This document shows positions 1-7,867 of a stretch of 10,000 nucleotides of DNA, in pieces. Each line of letters begins with the position of its first letter. Position 1 is the stretch's first letter. The notes under the pieces were generated by a model, which worked only from the letters and a program-made list of their open reading frames with translations, was not told the DNA's origin and ran no database searches. Source of the DNA: Glandiceps talaboti (taxonomy: Eukaryota > Hemichordata > Enteropneusta > Spengelidae); the NCBI RefSeq assembly GCF_964340395.1, contig NC_135563.1:1390001-1400000 (forward strand). The letters are read 5' to 3'. The translations under genes and the position numbers were made by a program.

Positions 1-2262
1 AGATGACATAACACATTGCATCTAATGGCCTAGTGAGTGCTGGTTGATAGAGATGACATAACACATCGCATCTAACTGACTAGTGAGTGCTGGTTGATAG
101 AGATGACATAACACATCGCATCTAATGGACTAGTGAGTGCTGGTTGATAGAGATGACATAACACATCGCATCTCATGGACTAGTGAGTGCTGGTTGATAG
201 AGATGACATAACACATCGCATCTAATGGACTAGTGAGTGTTGGTTGATAGAGATGACATAACACATCGCATCTAACGGACTAGTGATTGCTGGTTGATAG
301 AGATGACATAACACATCACATCTTATGGACTAGTGAGTGCTGGTTGATAGAGATGACATAACACATGGTATCTAACGGACAAGTGAGTGCTGGTCGATAG
401 AGATGACATAACACATCGCATCGCATCTTATGGACTAGTGAGTGCTGGTTGATAGAGATGACATAACACATCGCATCTAACGGACTAGTGAGTGCTGGTT
501 GATAGAGATGACATAACACATGGCATCTTATGGACTAGTGAGTGCTGGTTGATAGAGATGACATAACACATCGCATCTAACGGACTAGTGAGTGCTGGTT
601 GATAGAGATGACATAACACATGGCATCTAACGGACTAGTGAGTGCTGGTTGATAGAGATGACATAACACTTCGCATCTTACGGACTAGTGAGTGCTGGTT
701 GATAGAGATGACATACCACATCGCATCTAACGGAATAGTGAGTGCTGGTTGATAGAGATGACATAACACATCGCATCTAATGGACTAGTGAGTGCTGGTT
801 GATAGAGATGACATAACACATGGCATCTAATGGACTAGTGAGGGCTGGTTGATAGAGATGACATAACACATGGCATCTAACGGACCAGTGAGTGCTGGTC
901 GATAGCGATGACATAACACATCGCATCTAACGGACTAGTGAGTGCTGGTTGATAGAGATGACATAACACTTCGCATCTAACAGACTAGTGAGTGCTGGTC
1001 GATATAGATGACATAACACATCGCATCTAACGGACTAGTGAGTGCTGGTTGATAGAGATGACATAACACATCGCATCTAACGGACTAGTGAGTGCTGGTT
1101 GATAGAGATGACATAACACATCGCATATAACGGACTAGTGAGTGCTGGTTGATATAGATGACATAACACATCGCATCTAATGGACTAGTGAGGGCTGGTT
1201 GATAGAGATGACATAACACATCGCATCTAACGGACTAATGAGTGCTGGTTGATAGAGATGACATAACACATCGCATCTAACGGACTAATGAGTGCTGGTT
1301 GATAGAGATGACATAACACATCGCATCTAACGGACTAGTGAGTGCTGGTTGATAGAGATGACATAACACATCGCATCTAACTAACTAGTGAGTGCTGGTT
1401 GATAGAGATGACATAACACATCGCATCTAATGGACTAGTGAGTGCTGGTTGATAGAGATGACATAACACATCGCATCTAATGGACTAGTGAGTGCTGGTT
1501 GATAGAGATGACATAACACATCGCATCTAACGGACTAATGAGTGCTGTATGATAGAGATGACATTACACATCGCATATAATGGACTAGTGAGTGCTGGTT
1601 GATAGAGATGACATAACACATCGCATCTAAAGGACTAGTGAGTGCTGGTTGATAGAGATGACATAACACATCGCATCTAACGGACTAGTGAGTGCTGGTT
1701 GATAGGGTCGTGTGACATGTCATATCTTATGAACTAGTGAATGCTGGTTGATAGCGATGACATAACACATCGCATCTAACGGACTAGTGAGTGCTGGTTG
1801 ATAGGGTCGTGTGACATGTCATATCTTATGAACTAGTGAGTGCTGGTTGATATGGTGGTATGACAGGTCATATCTTATGAACTAGTGAGTGCTGGTTGAT
1901 AGAGATGACATAACACATCGCATCTAACGGACTAGTGAGTGCTGGTCGATAGGGTGGTATGACATGTCATATCTTATGAACTAGTGAGTGCTGGTTGATA
2001 GGGTTGTATGGCATGTCATATCTAACGGACTAGTGAGTGCTGGTTGATAGAGATGACATAACACATCGCATCTAACGGACTAGTGAGTGCTGGTCGATAG
2101 GGTGGTATGACATGTCATATCTTATGAACTAGTGAGTGCTGGTTGATAGGGTGGTATGACATGTCATATCTAACGGACTAGTGAGTGCTGGTTGATAGGG
2201 TGGTATGATATGTCATATCTTATGAACTAGTGAGTGCTGGTTGATAGGGTGGCATGACACGT
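1..2262. repeat. 50-bp minisatellite, 45 full units, open at left edge
   Basis: Tandem array counted by eye: 45 complete units end at 2247, and a partial unit decays into unique sequence near 2262. The unit has two modules. The right half is nearly invariant and contains ACTAGTGAGTGCTGGTTGAT followed by AG. The left half varies between families. Family A (50 bp) begins AGATGACATAACACATCGCA; family B (49 bp) begins GGTGGTATGACATGTCATAT. There are 37 A and 8 B units, plus one 5-bp duplication (TCGCA, 416-425), which accounts exactly for 2247 bp. Most units keep a central ACTAGT. The array starts at base 1 at a unit boundary, so the true left end is outside the window. The period is not a multiple of three and every strand meets frequent stops, so coding is unlikely. 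Many unit differences sit at CpG (CGG/TGG), consistent with deamination. Confidence 0.98.
1706..2247. repeat. Mixed A/B zone of the minisatellite with a trimeric higher-order period
   Basis: The last 11 units run B, A, B, B, A, B, Bh, A, B, Bh, B, where Bh has a B-type start joined to an A-type TAACGG middle. Units 36-38, 39-41 and 42-44 therefore form three successive A-B-B trimers of about 148 bp. In the second and third trimer the A unit ends GGTCGATAG and the third unit is the Bh hybrid, so these two trimers are nearly the same sequence. B units carry the palindrome TGACATGTCA, extended to the 14-bp TATGACATGTCATA in units 40, 43 and 44. This looks like local amplification of a multi-unit block, with gene-conversion-like exchange between A and B. 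Confidence 0.9.
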
Positions 2263-2611
2263 TTTATTGGTTTTGATTCACAATTGATTATATAACAATG
2301 ACTTCCTAGATATCGAAGGACGAATTGCAAGATTTATGAGCACCAAAACAGGGAAAAAAGTAATAAAAATAAAATTTACAAGCAACTGACTCGATAAATT
2401 GTTGAATTTGTGAAATGAACAGCAGCTTGCACCCTCTGAACTCTCACTGAACATGTAATGAAAACTAATCACATGGAGGTCCAGCAATCGATCAATAATT
2501 TATGGCGTCTTATAATCGAAAATGTGAATATCACAATTTCCATTCAACTTCAAAGATTGTATTTTCAGGTTTTATGTTATAAAATGGACGGCTTGATTGT
2601 TTCATTATTTA
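2263..2611. other. AT-rich unique spacer between two minisatellites
   Basis: No gene, RNA gene or repeat was recognised here. A 69-codon minus-strand open frame (2487-2278) has a hydrophobic stretch but begins at TTG, matches no family I know, and is of a length expected by chance in such sequence. Confidence 0.6.
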
Positions 2612-3256
2612 TCATATGTAGATGTTTATAGTGTTAGAATAGTAGTACAGTATTCAGAATTAGTTGTTTAAAGTGTCGGAATAGAAGTACAGTGTTCATG
2701 TTTACTTGTTTATAGTAGAATGGGTGGTACAGTATTTATATTTAGATGTTTATGTTGTGAGAATGTAGTAAAGTATTCATAATTAGGTGTTTACAGTGTT
2801 AGAATATTTTCTAATAGTAGTACAGTATTCATATTTAGATGTTTATAGCGTTAGAATAGTAGTACAGTATTCATATTCAGATGTTTATAGCGTTAGGATA
2901 GTCGTACAGTATTCATATTCAGATGTTTATAGCGTTAGCATAGTAGTGCAGTATTCATATTCGGATGTTTATAGCGTTAGCATAGTAGTGCAGTATTCAT
3001 ATTTAGATGTTTATAGCGTTAGAATAGTAGCACAGTATTCATATTCAGATGTTTATAGCGTTAGAATAGTAGCACAGTATTCATATTCAGATGTTTATAG
3101 TGTTAAAATAGTAGCACAGTATCCATATTCAGATGTTTATAGTGTTAGAATAGTAGTGCAGTATTCAGAATTAGGTGTTTATAGTGTTAGAATAGTAGTA
3201 CATTATTCATATTCAGGTGTTTATAGTGTTAGAATAATAGTACAGTATTCATATTT
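2612..3256. repeat. 42-bp minisatellite, about 15 units
   Basis: The recurring anchor CAGTATTC (or a one-base variant) is spaced at 42 bp from 2823 to 3243, eleven units without an indel. On the left the array is degenerate: anchors at 2648, 2690, 2730, 2771 and 2823 give spacings of 42, 40, 41 and 52, with point changes and a 10-bp insertion near 2805-2815. The unit begins ATAGTAGTACAGTATTCATA and continues to GATGTTTATAGCGTTAGA. Because 42 is divisible by three, a plus-strand frame stays open (2787-3260), giving a 14-residue repeat of the type VVQYSYSDVYSVRI. That frame starts at GTG directly after an in-frame TAG, has no ATG, and ends at the array edge, so I read it as a by-product. No similarity to the 50-bp or 36-bp arrays was seen. 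Confidence 0.95.
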
Positions 3257-4573
3257 GTGAAGTTGCTGATGAGTTAGTTTATATTCCACATACCATTTAA
3301 AATATTATATGAATATGCTATAATGGATTAAAGGGGTCACTAATTGATGATATTCAAGAGGCTATCATTTTTACAGTATGCATGTGCTATAAAAGGGACA
3401 TACTACTTCTATTTCAAAGCATTTTACCATTCCTCATGCTAAGATACAGAAAGCTGAGTGTTCTTAAAAGAACTTCCGAAATCACTTGAGACGTATCCCC
3501 AATTGGGAGCAGTACTTTGATGAATGTCTTACACTTCGAAGACTTATATTGTCAATTTCAAAAACTACACACCAGTGTATTGTGAGTTGCTACAAGCAAT
3601 ACACTACTACAGTCACGCTACAATGGTTGCTTTCACATATGAAAATAGTCCCTCTTGCTACATTTCGTACAATAGTCCAACCTATTTAAACTGTTCTACC
3701 CAATCAATTAGAAAGTGATGTCACTCAGTGCATTCATTTATTAACGCTCCTCATCCTACAGCGAAAAAAATGTGTTATATATATCTTATAAATTGAAAGT
3801 TAAGAACTGTTGTTAAATTCCGGGAATGATTTGTTCCGTCAAAATTACATTCTGTTTATCTGGCCCCTTCCCTTAAAAGCTATTAACATGGAAAAGCTGA
3901 TTGGGTTTATGGTTCAATACAACTTAAAATTTGAATAATTTTTTTTATTGTTTGGCAATTACAGTATGACCCAGAAATTACGTTTTATATAAACGAAAAA
4001 CCATGGAATGATATTAGGTTAAGTCGATATAAGACAAATAGCATTTTCTGAATGACTTTCTTGACAAGAAATTGTACATTAAGCTTATTGGATTTAGAGT
4101 ACGACAATAATTAACTACTAATTTACAATGCTTCATAACAAAGAAGGTGAACGCCATTGCTCTCATCATATATATGTGGAGGGTTAGTGTAAACACTTTC
4201 ATTTGAATTTAGTACAAAACGTTATTTTTGCATCCATGTAGTTGATAGTAAGTATACGAGATGACGTTTAACAAGTTTGAATGCATACATACGCTTTCAA
4301 GACACAGTTGTTGGTTTTCTATGTGCTATTATCTACCATCTTGTCGTTTATAATTTACCCACCTTATTGAATTGAATGGTGGCATTCTTTGGACTTCTTT
4401 TCTACATGAAACGCTTCCATATACATAATACTTTTGATGTCCCGTCATTCTCGACTTATGATTAGTGCCATAACTATCTTTGATATTACCTATCATGTCA
4501 CCCAATTGCTAGGAAAACATTTCCGTGTACACCACTCCTGTAGTTGATAGAGGAAAAACGCACCCAGGTGTAA
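3257..4573. other. AT-rich unique sequence without a recognised gene
   Basis: Several short frames are open here: plus 3486-3689 (TTG start), plus 3524-3718 (64 codons, ATG start, weak start context) and minus 4202-4014 (62 codons, ATG). None has a family motif I recognise. A perfect 14-bp inverted repeat, GTTCTTAAAAGAAC, lies at 3460-3473. No tRNA, transposase or splice-defined exon could be supported. Confidence 0.5.
3388..3397 (+). promoter_or_regulatory. Possible TATA box (TATAAAAGGG)
   Basis: TATAAAAGGG is a very good match to the metazoan TATA-box consensus. A start site about 30 bp downstream would fall near 3418, and an ATG opening a 64-codon frame lies at 3524. No initiator or conserved protein backs this up, and single TATA matches are common in AT-rich DNA, so this is only a candidate. 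Confidence 0.2.
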
Positions 4574-5002
4574 CGGCTACATGTTGTTGCGAACTATCCA
4601 TTCGAAAAACATGTTTCTGATAACGCAGAGATCACATTTCACTCAAGTCCATGTTCGGTTGTTAAATCGAGTTTAACTGCTTACACATTATCACAACACA
4701 AATATCTGTTAAAACGTAAGCTTACCTTTGAGGCTTCAACTGTATCTGACACCAACCTCAAAATCATACCCTTCTTAGATGAGAAATACATTGACTACGA
4801 TGAATTGCATACAGCACTAGTCAAGCGCTTACCACATTGCCTTAGGATCCAGATTGCATGTTTAACTCGACAAAATGTCAAACACCGTTAGATGGCATGC
4901 TATGATGTATATAAGAGCAAAAAGCGAATGAACCCTCTTAAAACACTTTATATGATAGCAAAGGAATGGCATATCACCAATGATAGAAGGGTCACTGGAT
5001 AA
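4574..5002 (+). pseudogene. Interrupted open frame, possible decayed coding fragment, family unknown
   Basis: One plus-strand frame is open for 105 codons (4574-4888), meets a TAG at 4889-4891, restarts at an immediately following ATG (4892) and runs 36 more codons to TAA at 5000-5002. The upstream part has no ATG. The downstream piece begins MACYDVYKSKKRMNPLKTLY, and the segment before the stop includes FLDEKYIDYDELHTALVKRL. The mix of charged and hydrophobic residues is more protein-like than most frames in this window, which is why it is listed. I do not recognise the family. It could be an old transposon or gene remnant, an exon with unseen boundaries, or chance: roughly one run of this size is plausible by chance in this much AT-rich sequence. 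Confidence 0.25.
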
Positions 5003-5121
5003 TATTATGGGATGTTACATCTCATACGGTGGTAGTAAAACCATACAGCTGCTGTGGCCGCCGTCAAGGTGATATTTTTGATACTTCATGTGGACATCAT
5101 TATGAGTTTCTTATATCTTAT

Positions 5122-5558
5122 GTGAACACCGTGGTATTACGAGCCTTGTACATTTATGTGAACACCGTGGTATTACGAGCCTTGTACATTTATGTGAACA
5201 CCGTGGTATTACGAGCCTTGTACATTTATGTGAACACCGTGGTATTACGAGCCTTGTACATTTATGTGAACACCGTGGTATTACGAGCCTTGTACATTTA
5301 TGTGAACACCGTGGTATTACGAGCCTTGTACATTTATGTGAACACCGTGGTATTACGAGCCTTGTACATTTATGTGAACACCGTGGTATTACGAGCCTTG
5401 TACATTTATGTGAACACCGTGGTATTACGAGCCTTGTACATTTATGTGAACACCGTGGTATTACGAGCCTTGTACATTTATGTGAACACCGTGGTATTAC
5501 GAGCCTTGTACATTTATGTGAACACCGTGGTATTACGAGCCTTGTACATTTATGTGAA
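5122..5558. repeat. 36-bp minisatellite, 12 identical units
   Basis: Twelve consecutive 36-bp units fill 5122-5553 with no base difference that I could find, followed by a partial GTGAA. The unit starts GTGAACACCGTGGTATTACG and ends AGCCTTGTACATTTAT, with a TGTACA palindrome. Sequence on both sides is unique. Because 36 is divisible by three, three of six frames stay open throughout: plus frames VNTVVLRALYIY and EHRGITSLVHLC, and a minus frame SHKCTRLVIPRC. The long plus frame extends into flanking sequence (5029-5643) and the minus one covers 5563-5111. Both begin at GTG and contain no ATG, so coding is not supported. Complete identity points to very recent expansion, or to an assembly artefact. 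Confidence 0.97.
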
Positions 5559-5990
5559 GACACAGGAAATCACTACATTAAAGGATCGCGGTTGTATAAA
5601 CGAGCTGTTCGTTCGTTCTAGTAAGGCGGTATGGCGGCCTTGATTAACCCTTTACAAATAATGAATCTCTACGGGTATTAGTAGATTCAATTGATTAGCA
5701 TACAGAATAGCTAACATAAGATTATTTGACTACTTACGTTTATACTTTCTTTATGTTGGACACAGGGATAGTAAGCACGTTGTGTCTGTCTGGCACATTA
5801 GCATACAACATGCATGCAAAACGAGTTAAAAACTTTGCGATTACACAAGTACTTTCATATTCTCAAAGTGAAAATTACATTGGAGAGAAAACATTATTTA
5901 GTCTACAATACAATATAGATGGTCAGTGTCAGTTTATGTCTATACATTTGCAATATCTCTTTATGTCTGTATCTGTCTGTACACTTGCAA
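5559..5990. other. Unique spacer between the 36-bp array and the microsatellite block
   Basis: No gene was recognised. A plus frame open from 5726 runs into the TATC microsatellite. Its first ATG is at 5753 and the following residues are mildly hydrophobic, but the frame ends as repeated YLSI coded by the microsatellite, so it is rejected as a gene. A 15-bp near-identical pair (ACATTTGCAATATCT at about 5944 and ACACTTGCAATATCT at about 5981) is spaced by 37 bp just before the TATC run. Confidence 0.5.
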
Positions 5991-6134
<144 letters not shown>

Positions 6135-6153
6135 CATACTATCATACATGTAA

Positions 6154-6276
6154 GCATACATGCATGCATGTATGTATGTATGTATGTATGTATGTATGTA
6201 TGTATGTATGTATGTATGTATGTATGTATGTATGTATGTGTGTATGTGTGTGTGTATGTATGTATGTATGTATGTA
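6154..6276. repeat. (TATG)n microsatellite, alternating purine-pyrimidine
   Basis: The tract starts GCATACATGCATGCATG, becomes regular TATG repeats from about 6169, is interrupted by TGTG units near 6237-6258, and ends at TATGTA before GAAATGCAC. Purines and pyrimidines alternate without a break over 123 nt. The right boundary is the left edge of the retroelement island, and the same TATG motif resumes in the same orientation at 6855. Confidence 0.97.
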
Positions 6277-6318
6277 GAAATGCACAAGGAATGAGTGAGA
6301 CAGTCTGAATAAATATAT

Positions 6319-6354
6319 GTAATCCGACGTTTCGAATAGATATTCTTTTTCAAG
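6319..6354 (-). other. Hairpin followed by GAAACGTCGGATT in the element's 3' tail
   Basis: On the minus strand CCTTGAAAAA is followed by a short perfect hairpin (GAATA-TC-TATTC, plus positions 6334-6345) and immediately by GAAACGTCGGATTAC. A stem bounded by a CTGA-like segment and GAAA is the layout of hammerhead ribozyme stem II, and hammerhead motifs are reported in Penelope-like elements. However, the CUGAUGA box is not intact and no convincing stem III or cleavage triplet is visible. It is either a degenerate ribozyme or an unrelated conserved tail motif. Confidence 0.35.
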
Positions 6355-6434
6355 GAATTCAAAACGAGACATAATAGGTAAACACCTGATTATATCTGAA
6401 TGTTATGGAATAGAACGACAACTGCCGCGCGAGA

Positions 6435-6853
6435 TTAACGGTTATACGCATAAAAAGTTCTAAAATTCACACGCACCAAAAAGAACCCAATAGAACACGT
6501 CTGAAATATAAAATAAGCGTCTTCGACAGGAAATGATGTGACTAATCTATTAATTCCAAGGAGTTCCAGCGCTCCGAGACGGAAAATGATTTCCTCTTCC
6601 TTCAACCTCAACTGATTCTCATCGCCAGAAACCTTACAAATTCCTGAAATAGACATATCTGATACACTATGATCGTTGGTAATACTAGTACAATGCTTAG
6701 ATACGGGACAGTTAGTATTCTTTTGTCTGGTCAGACGGAGAGGTTCAACGAAACGATCAGCAAGACGACGTACAGTCGAACCTATTTATAAAAACCACAT
6801 TCCTGGCATGTAATACAATACACTACATTAGTACTAATATAAGTAAATTTAAT
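6435..6853 (-). pseudogene. GIY-YIG endonuclease region of a Penelope-like element, frameshifted
   Basis: Reading from 6853 down, one frame gives FTYISTNVVYCITCQECGFY and then a stop at 6784-6782. VVYCITC is the 'GIY' half, with a CxxC pair. The adjacent frame, open from 6785, begins IGSTVRRLADRFVEPLRLTR, which is the 'YIG' half followed by the arginine-bearing helix. It continues NCPVSKHCTSITNDHSVSDM and then LRLKEEEIIFRLGALELLGI-NR, matching the PVSxHF...HS..DM...(E)E..IF.LGTL.P.GIN pattern that I know from Penelope-like elements. A single-frame lesion near 6786-6790 separates the halves. The usual EHL after the arginine helix reads EPL here, a likely loss of a conserved histidine. The first ATG in the second frame (6656) lies mid-domain and is not a real start. 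The frame ends at TAA 6437-6435. Motif recognition is from memory, without a search. Confidence 0.72.
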
Positions 6854-6865
6854 CGTATGTATGTA

Positions 6866-6957
<92 letters not shown>

Positions 6958-6976
6958 TGTGTGTGTATGTATGTAC
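6854..6976. repeat. Compound microsatellite (TATG)n-(GT)n-(GCGT)n, Z-DNA-prone
   Basis: TATG repeats (about 6855-6870) pass into GT repeats (6871-6902), a GCGCGC step, GCGT repeats (to about 6958) and back to GT/TATG. Purine-pyrimidine alternation is unbroken for 123 nt, and the middle is GC/GT-rich, the composition that most readily adopts left-handed Z-DNA. Minus-strand translation gives only THTR/ARTH-type repeats, so the open frame over it (7083-6823, TTG start) is not a gene. Confidence 0.97.
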
Positions 6977-7853
6977 TTACATACTGGGGTCAGTGCGTGT
7001 GTGCTTTGATGTGGGTATGTCCGTGTAATTAGTTTCACCTGTAAGGCTATAGTCAAAATAACTCGATGTGTGCTGTGAGTCAATTGTGCACGTCACGCCA
7101 GCGTGTGAACTTTCGGAGGACATGAAACGAATTGATTTAGCGCCCCCTTTCTGAGATTATGTGGCAATCTCATTAATTTAAAAGCAGAAATTTCCTAACA
7201 TGTTACAAGTAAGTAATCCAGACGTGACCATATACCTCAAGGAGTCATTGTTCAAAACCAATTTGCTTGATTCTGTTGCATTAATATATGAAATTAAAAA
7301 GAAACACATGTTTAAACGTTCGAATAAAACCATAATTAAAATGTAAATTTGGCGATAACAAAGTAGAAGTGATTAATAAAGTTCAGCGCTCTTTTAAATG
7401 CTTCTCGTATACCTGTGTATGTGGCCTTTGACAAGGCAGTTCCTACGTCAACTTATATGGCCACATCAATGACAAAATTACAAGATACACTGAGGTTTAC
7501 ACGCCTCCTTAAATGTAATGGTGCCATCGAGGATCATAACCCGTGGATTGTAAAGTTTAAACGACCACCAATCGAAGGTTATAAATACGTACTCATAACA
7601 CTGACCACTTTCATACCCGTAATTACTATAACCTTTGCTATAAACACTTAAAAATCTTGATAGTTTATTTGCAAATGGCAGCATGAGAAAGGAAAAACAA
7701 GGTTTTGAAGGCGTACGTTAGTCAGATTAACAATTTGTAGTAGTATAAACAATCGAGGAACGCTGGTGTATTGTATGTACAAATACGTTGAACTTTTCTC
7801 TCAACAGTAGTAGTATGTAGGCATCGATATTCTACAATCTAACAAAAACTGTT
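6977..7853. other. Unique sequence, no gene confirmed
   Basis: A plus-strand frame is open for 92 codons from 7373 to a TAA at 7649-7651. It ends in a hydrophobic stretch (YKYVLITLTTFIPVITITFA) that could be a membrane segment. It has no ATG before codon 35 or so. The complementary strand is also open from an ATG at 7684 to 7478. I recognise neither product, and openness on both strands argues for chance. The rest of the stretch shows no repeats, RNA genes or element ends that I can support. Confidence 0.45.
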
Positions 7854-7867
7854 GGGGGGGGGGGGGG
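7854..7867. repeat. G14 homopolymer run
   Basis: Fourteen consecutive G, followed by TGG. This is a likely hotspot for polymerase slippage and sequencing error, so the exact length is uncertain. No neighbouring G-runs complete an obvious four-tract G-quadruplex beyond the run itself. Confidence 0.98.

Larger units (their letters stand above)
6277..6853 (-). mobile_element. Truncated Penelope-like retroelement, 3' part only
   Basis: This unique island is enclosed on both sides by (TATG)n in the same orientation. Read on the minus strand it holds, in order, a frameshifted GIY-YIG endonuclease region (about 6853-6580), a short downstream tail ending at a TAA (6437-6435), and about 160 bp of non-coding 3' sequence with a hairpin/GAAACGTCGG motif. 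Penelope-like elements encode a reverse transcriptase followed by a C-terminal GIY-YIG nuclease. The reverse transcriptase is absent here, because the microsatellite begins where upstream coding should continue. The copy is therefore 5'-truncated and inactive. The alternative is a stand-alone GIY-YIG gene remnant, less likely given the 3' tail. Confidence 0.7.

Noticed and set aside
316-519. 67-codon minus-strand frame in the 50-bp array
   Set aside because: It is a translation of tandem units with a period not divisible by three and is closed in neighbouring units.
1-2262. CRISPR array
   Set aside because: Units are contiguous 49-50 bp repeats with no unique spacers, next to metazoan-type repeats and with no cas genes.
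3524-3718. 64-codon ATG frame downstream of a TATA-like site
   Set aside because: Start context is poor, a second frame is open over the same bases, and no motif is recognised; the length is expected by chance.
4014-4202. 62-codon minus-strand hydrophobic frame with an ATG
   Set aside because: No recognisable family or supporting signals; typical of chance frames in AT-rich DNA.
5029-5643. 204-codon plus frame with a 12-residue repeat, and the 150-codon minus frame over the same DNA (5111-5563)
   Set aside because: Both begin at GTG and have no ATG. Three of six frames of this 36-bp unit are open, so openness carries no information.
7415-7684. Overlapping plus and minus frames, the plus one ending in a possible membrane segment
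   Set aside because: Open on both strands. The plus frame starts at GTG, neither product is recognised, and no splice sites could be tied to them.
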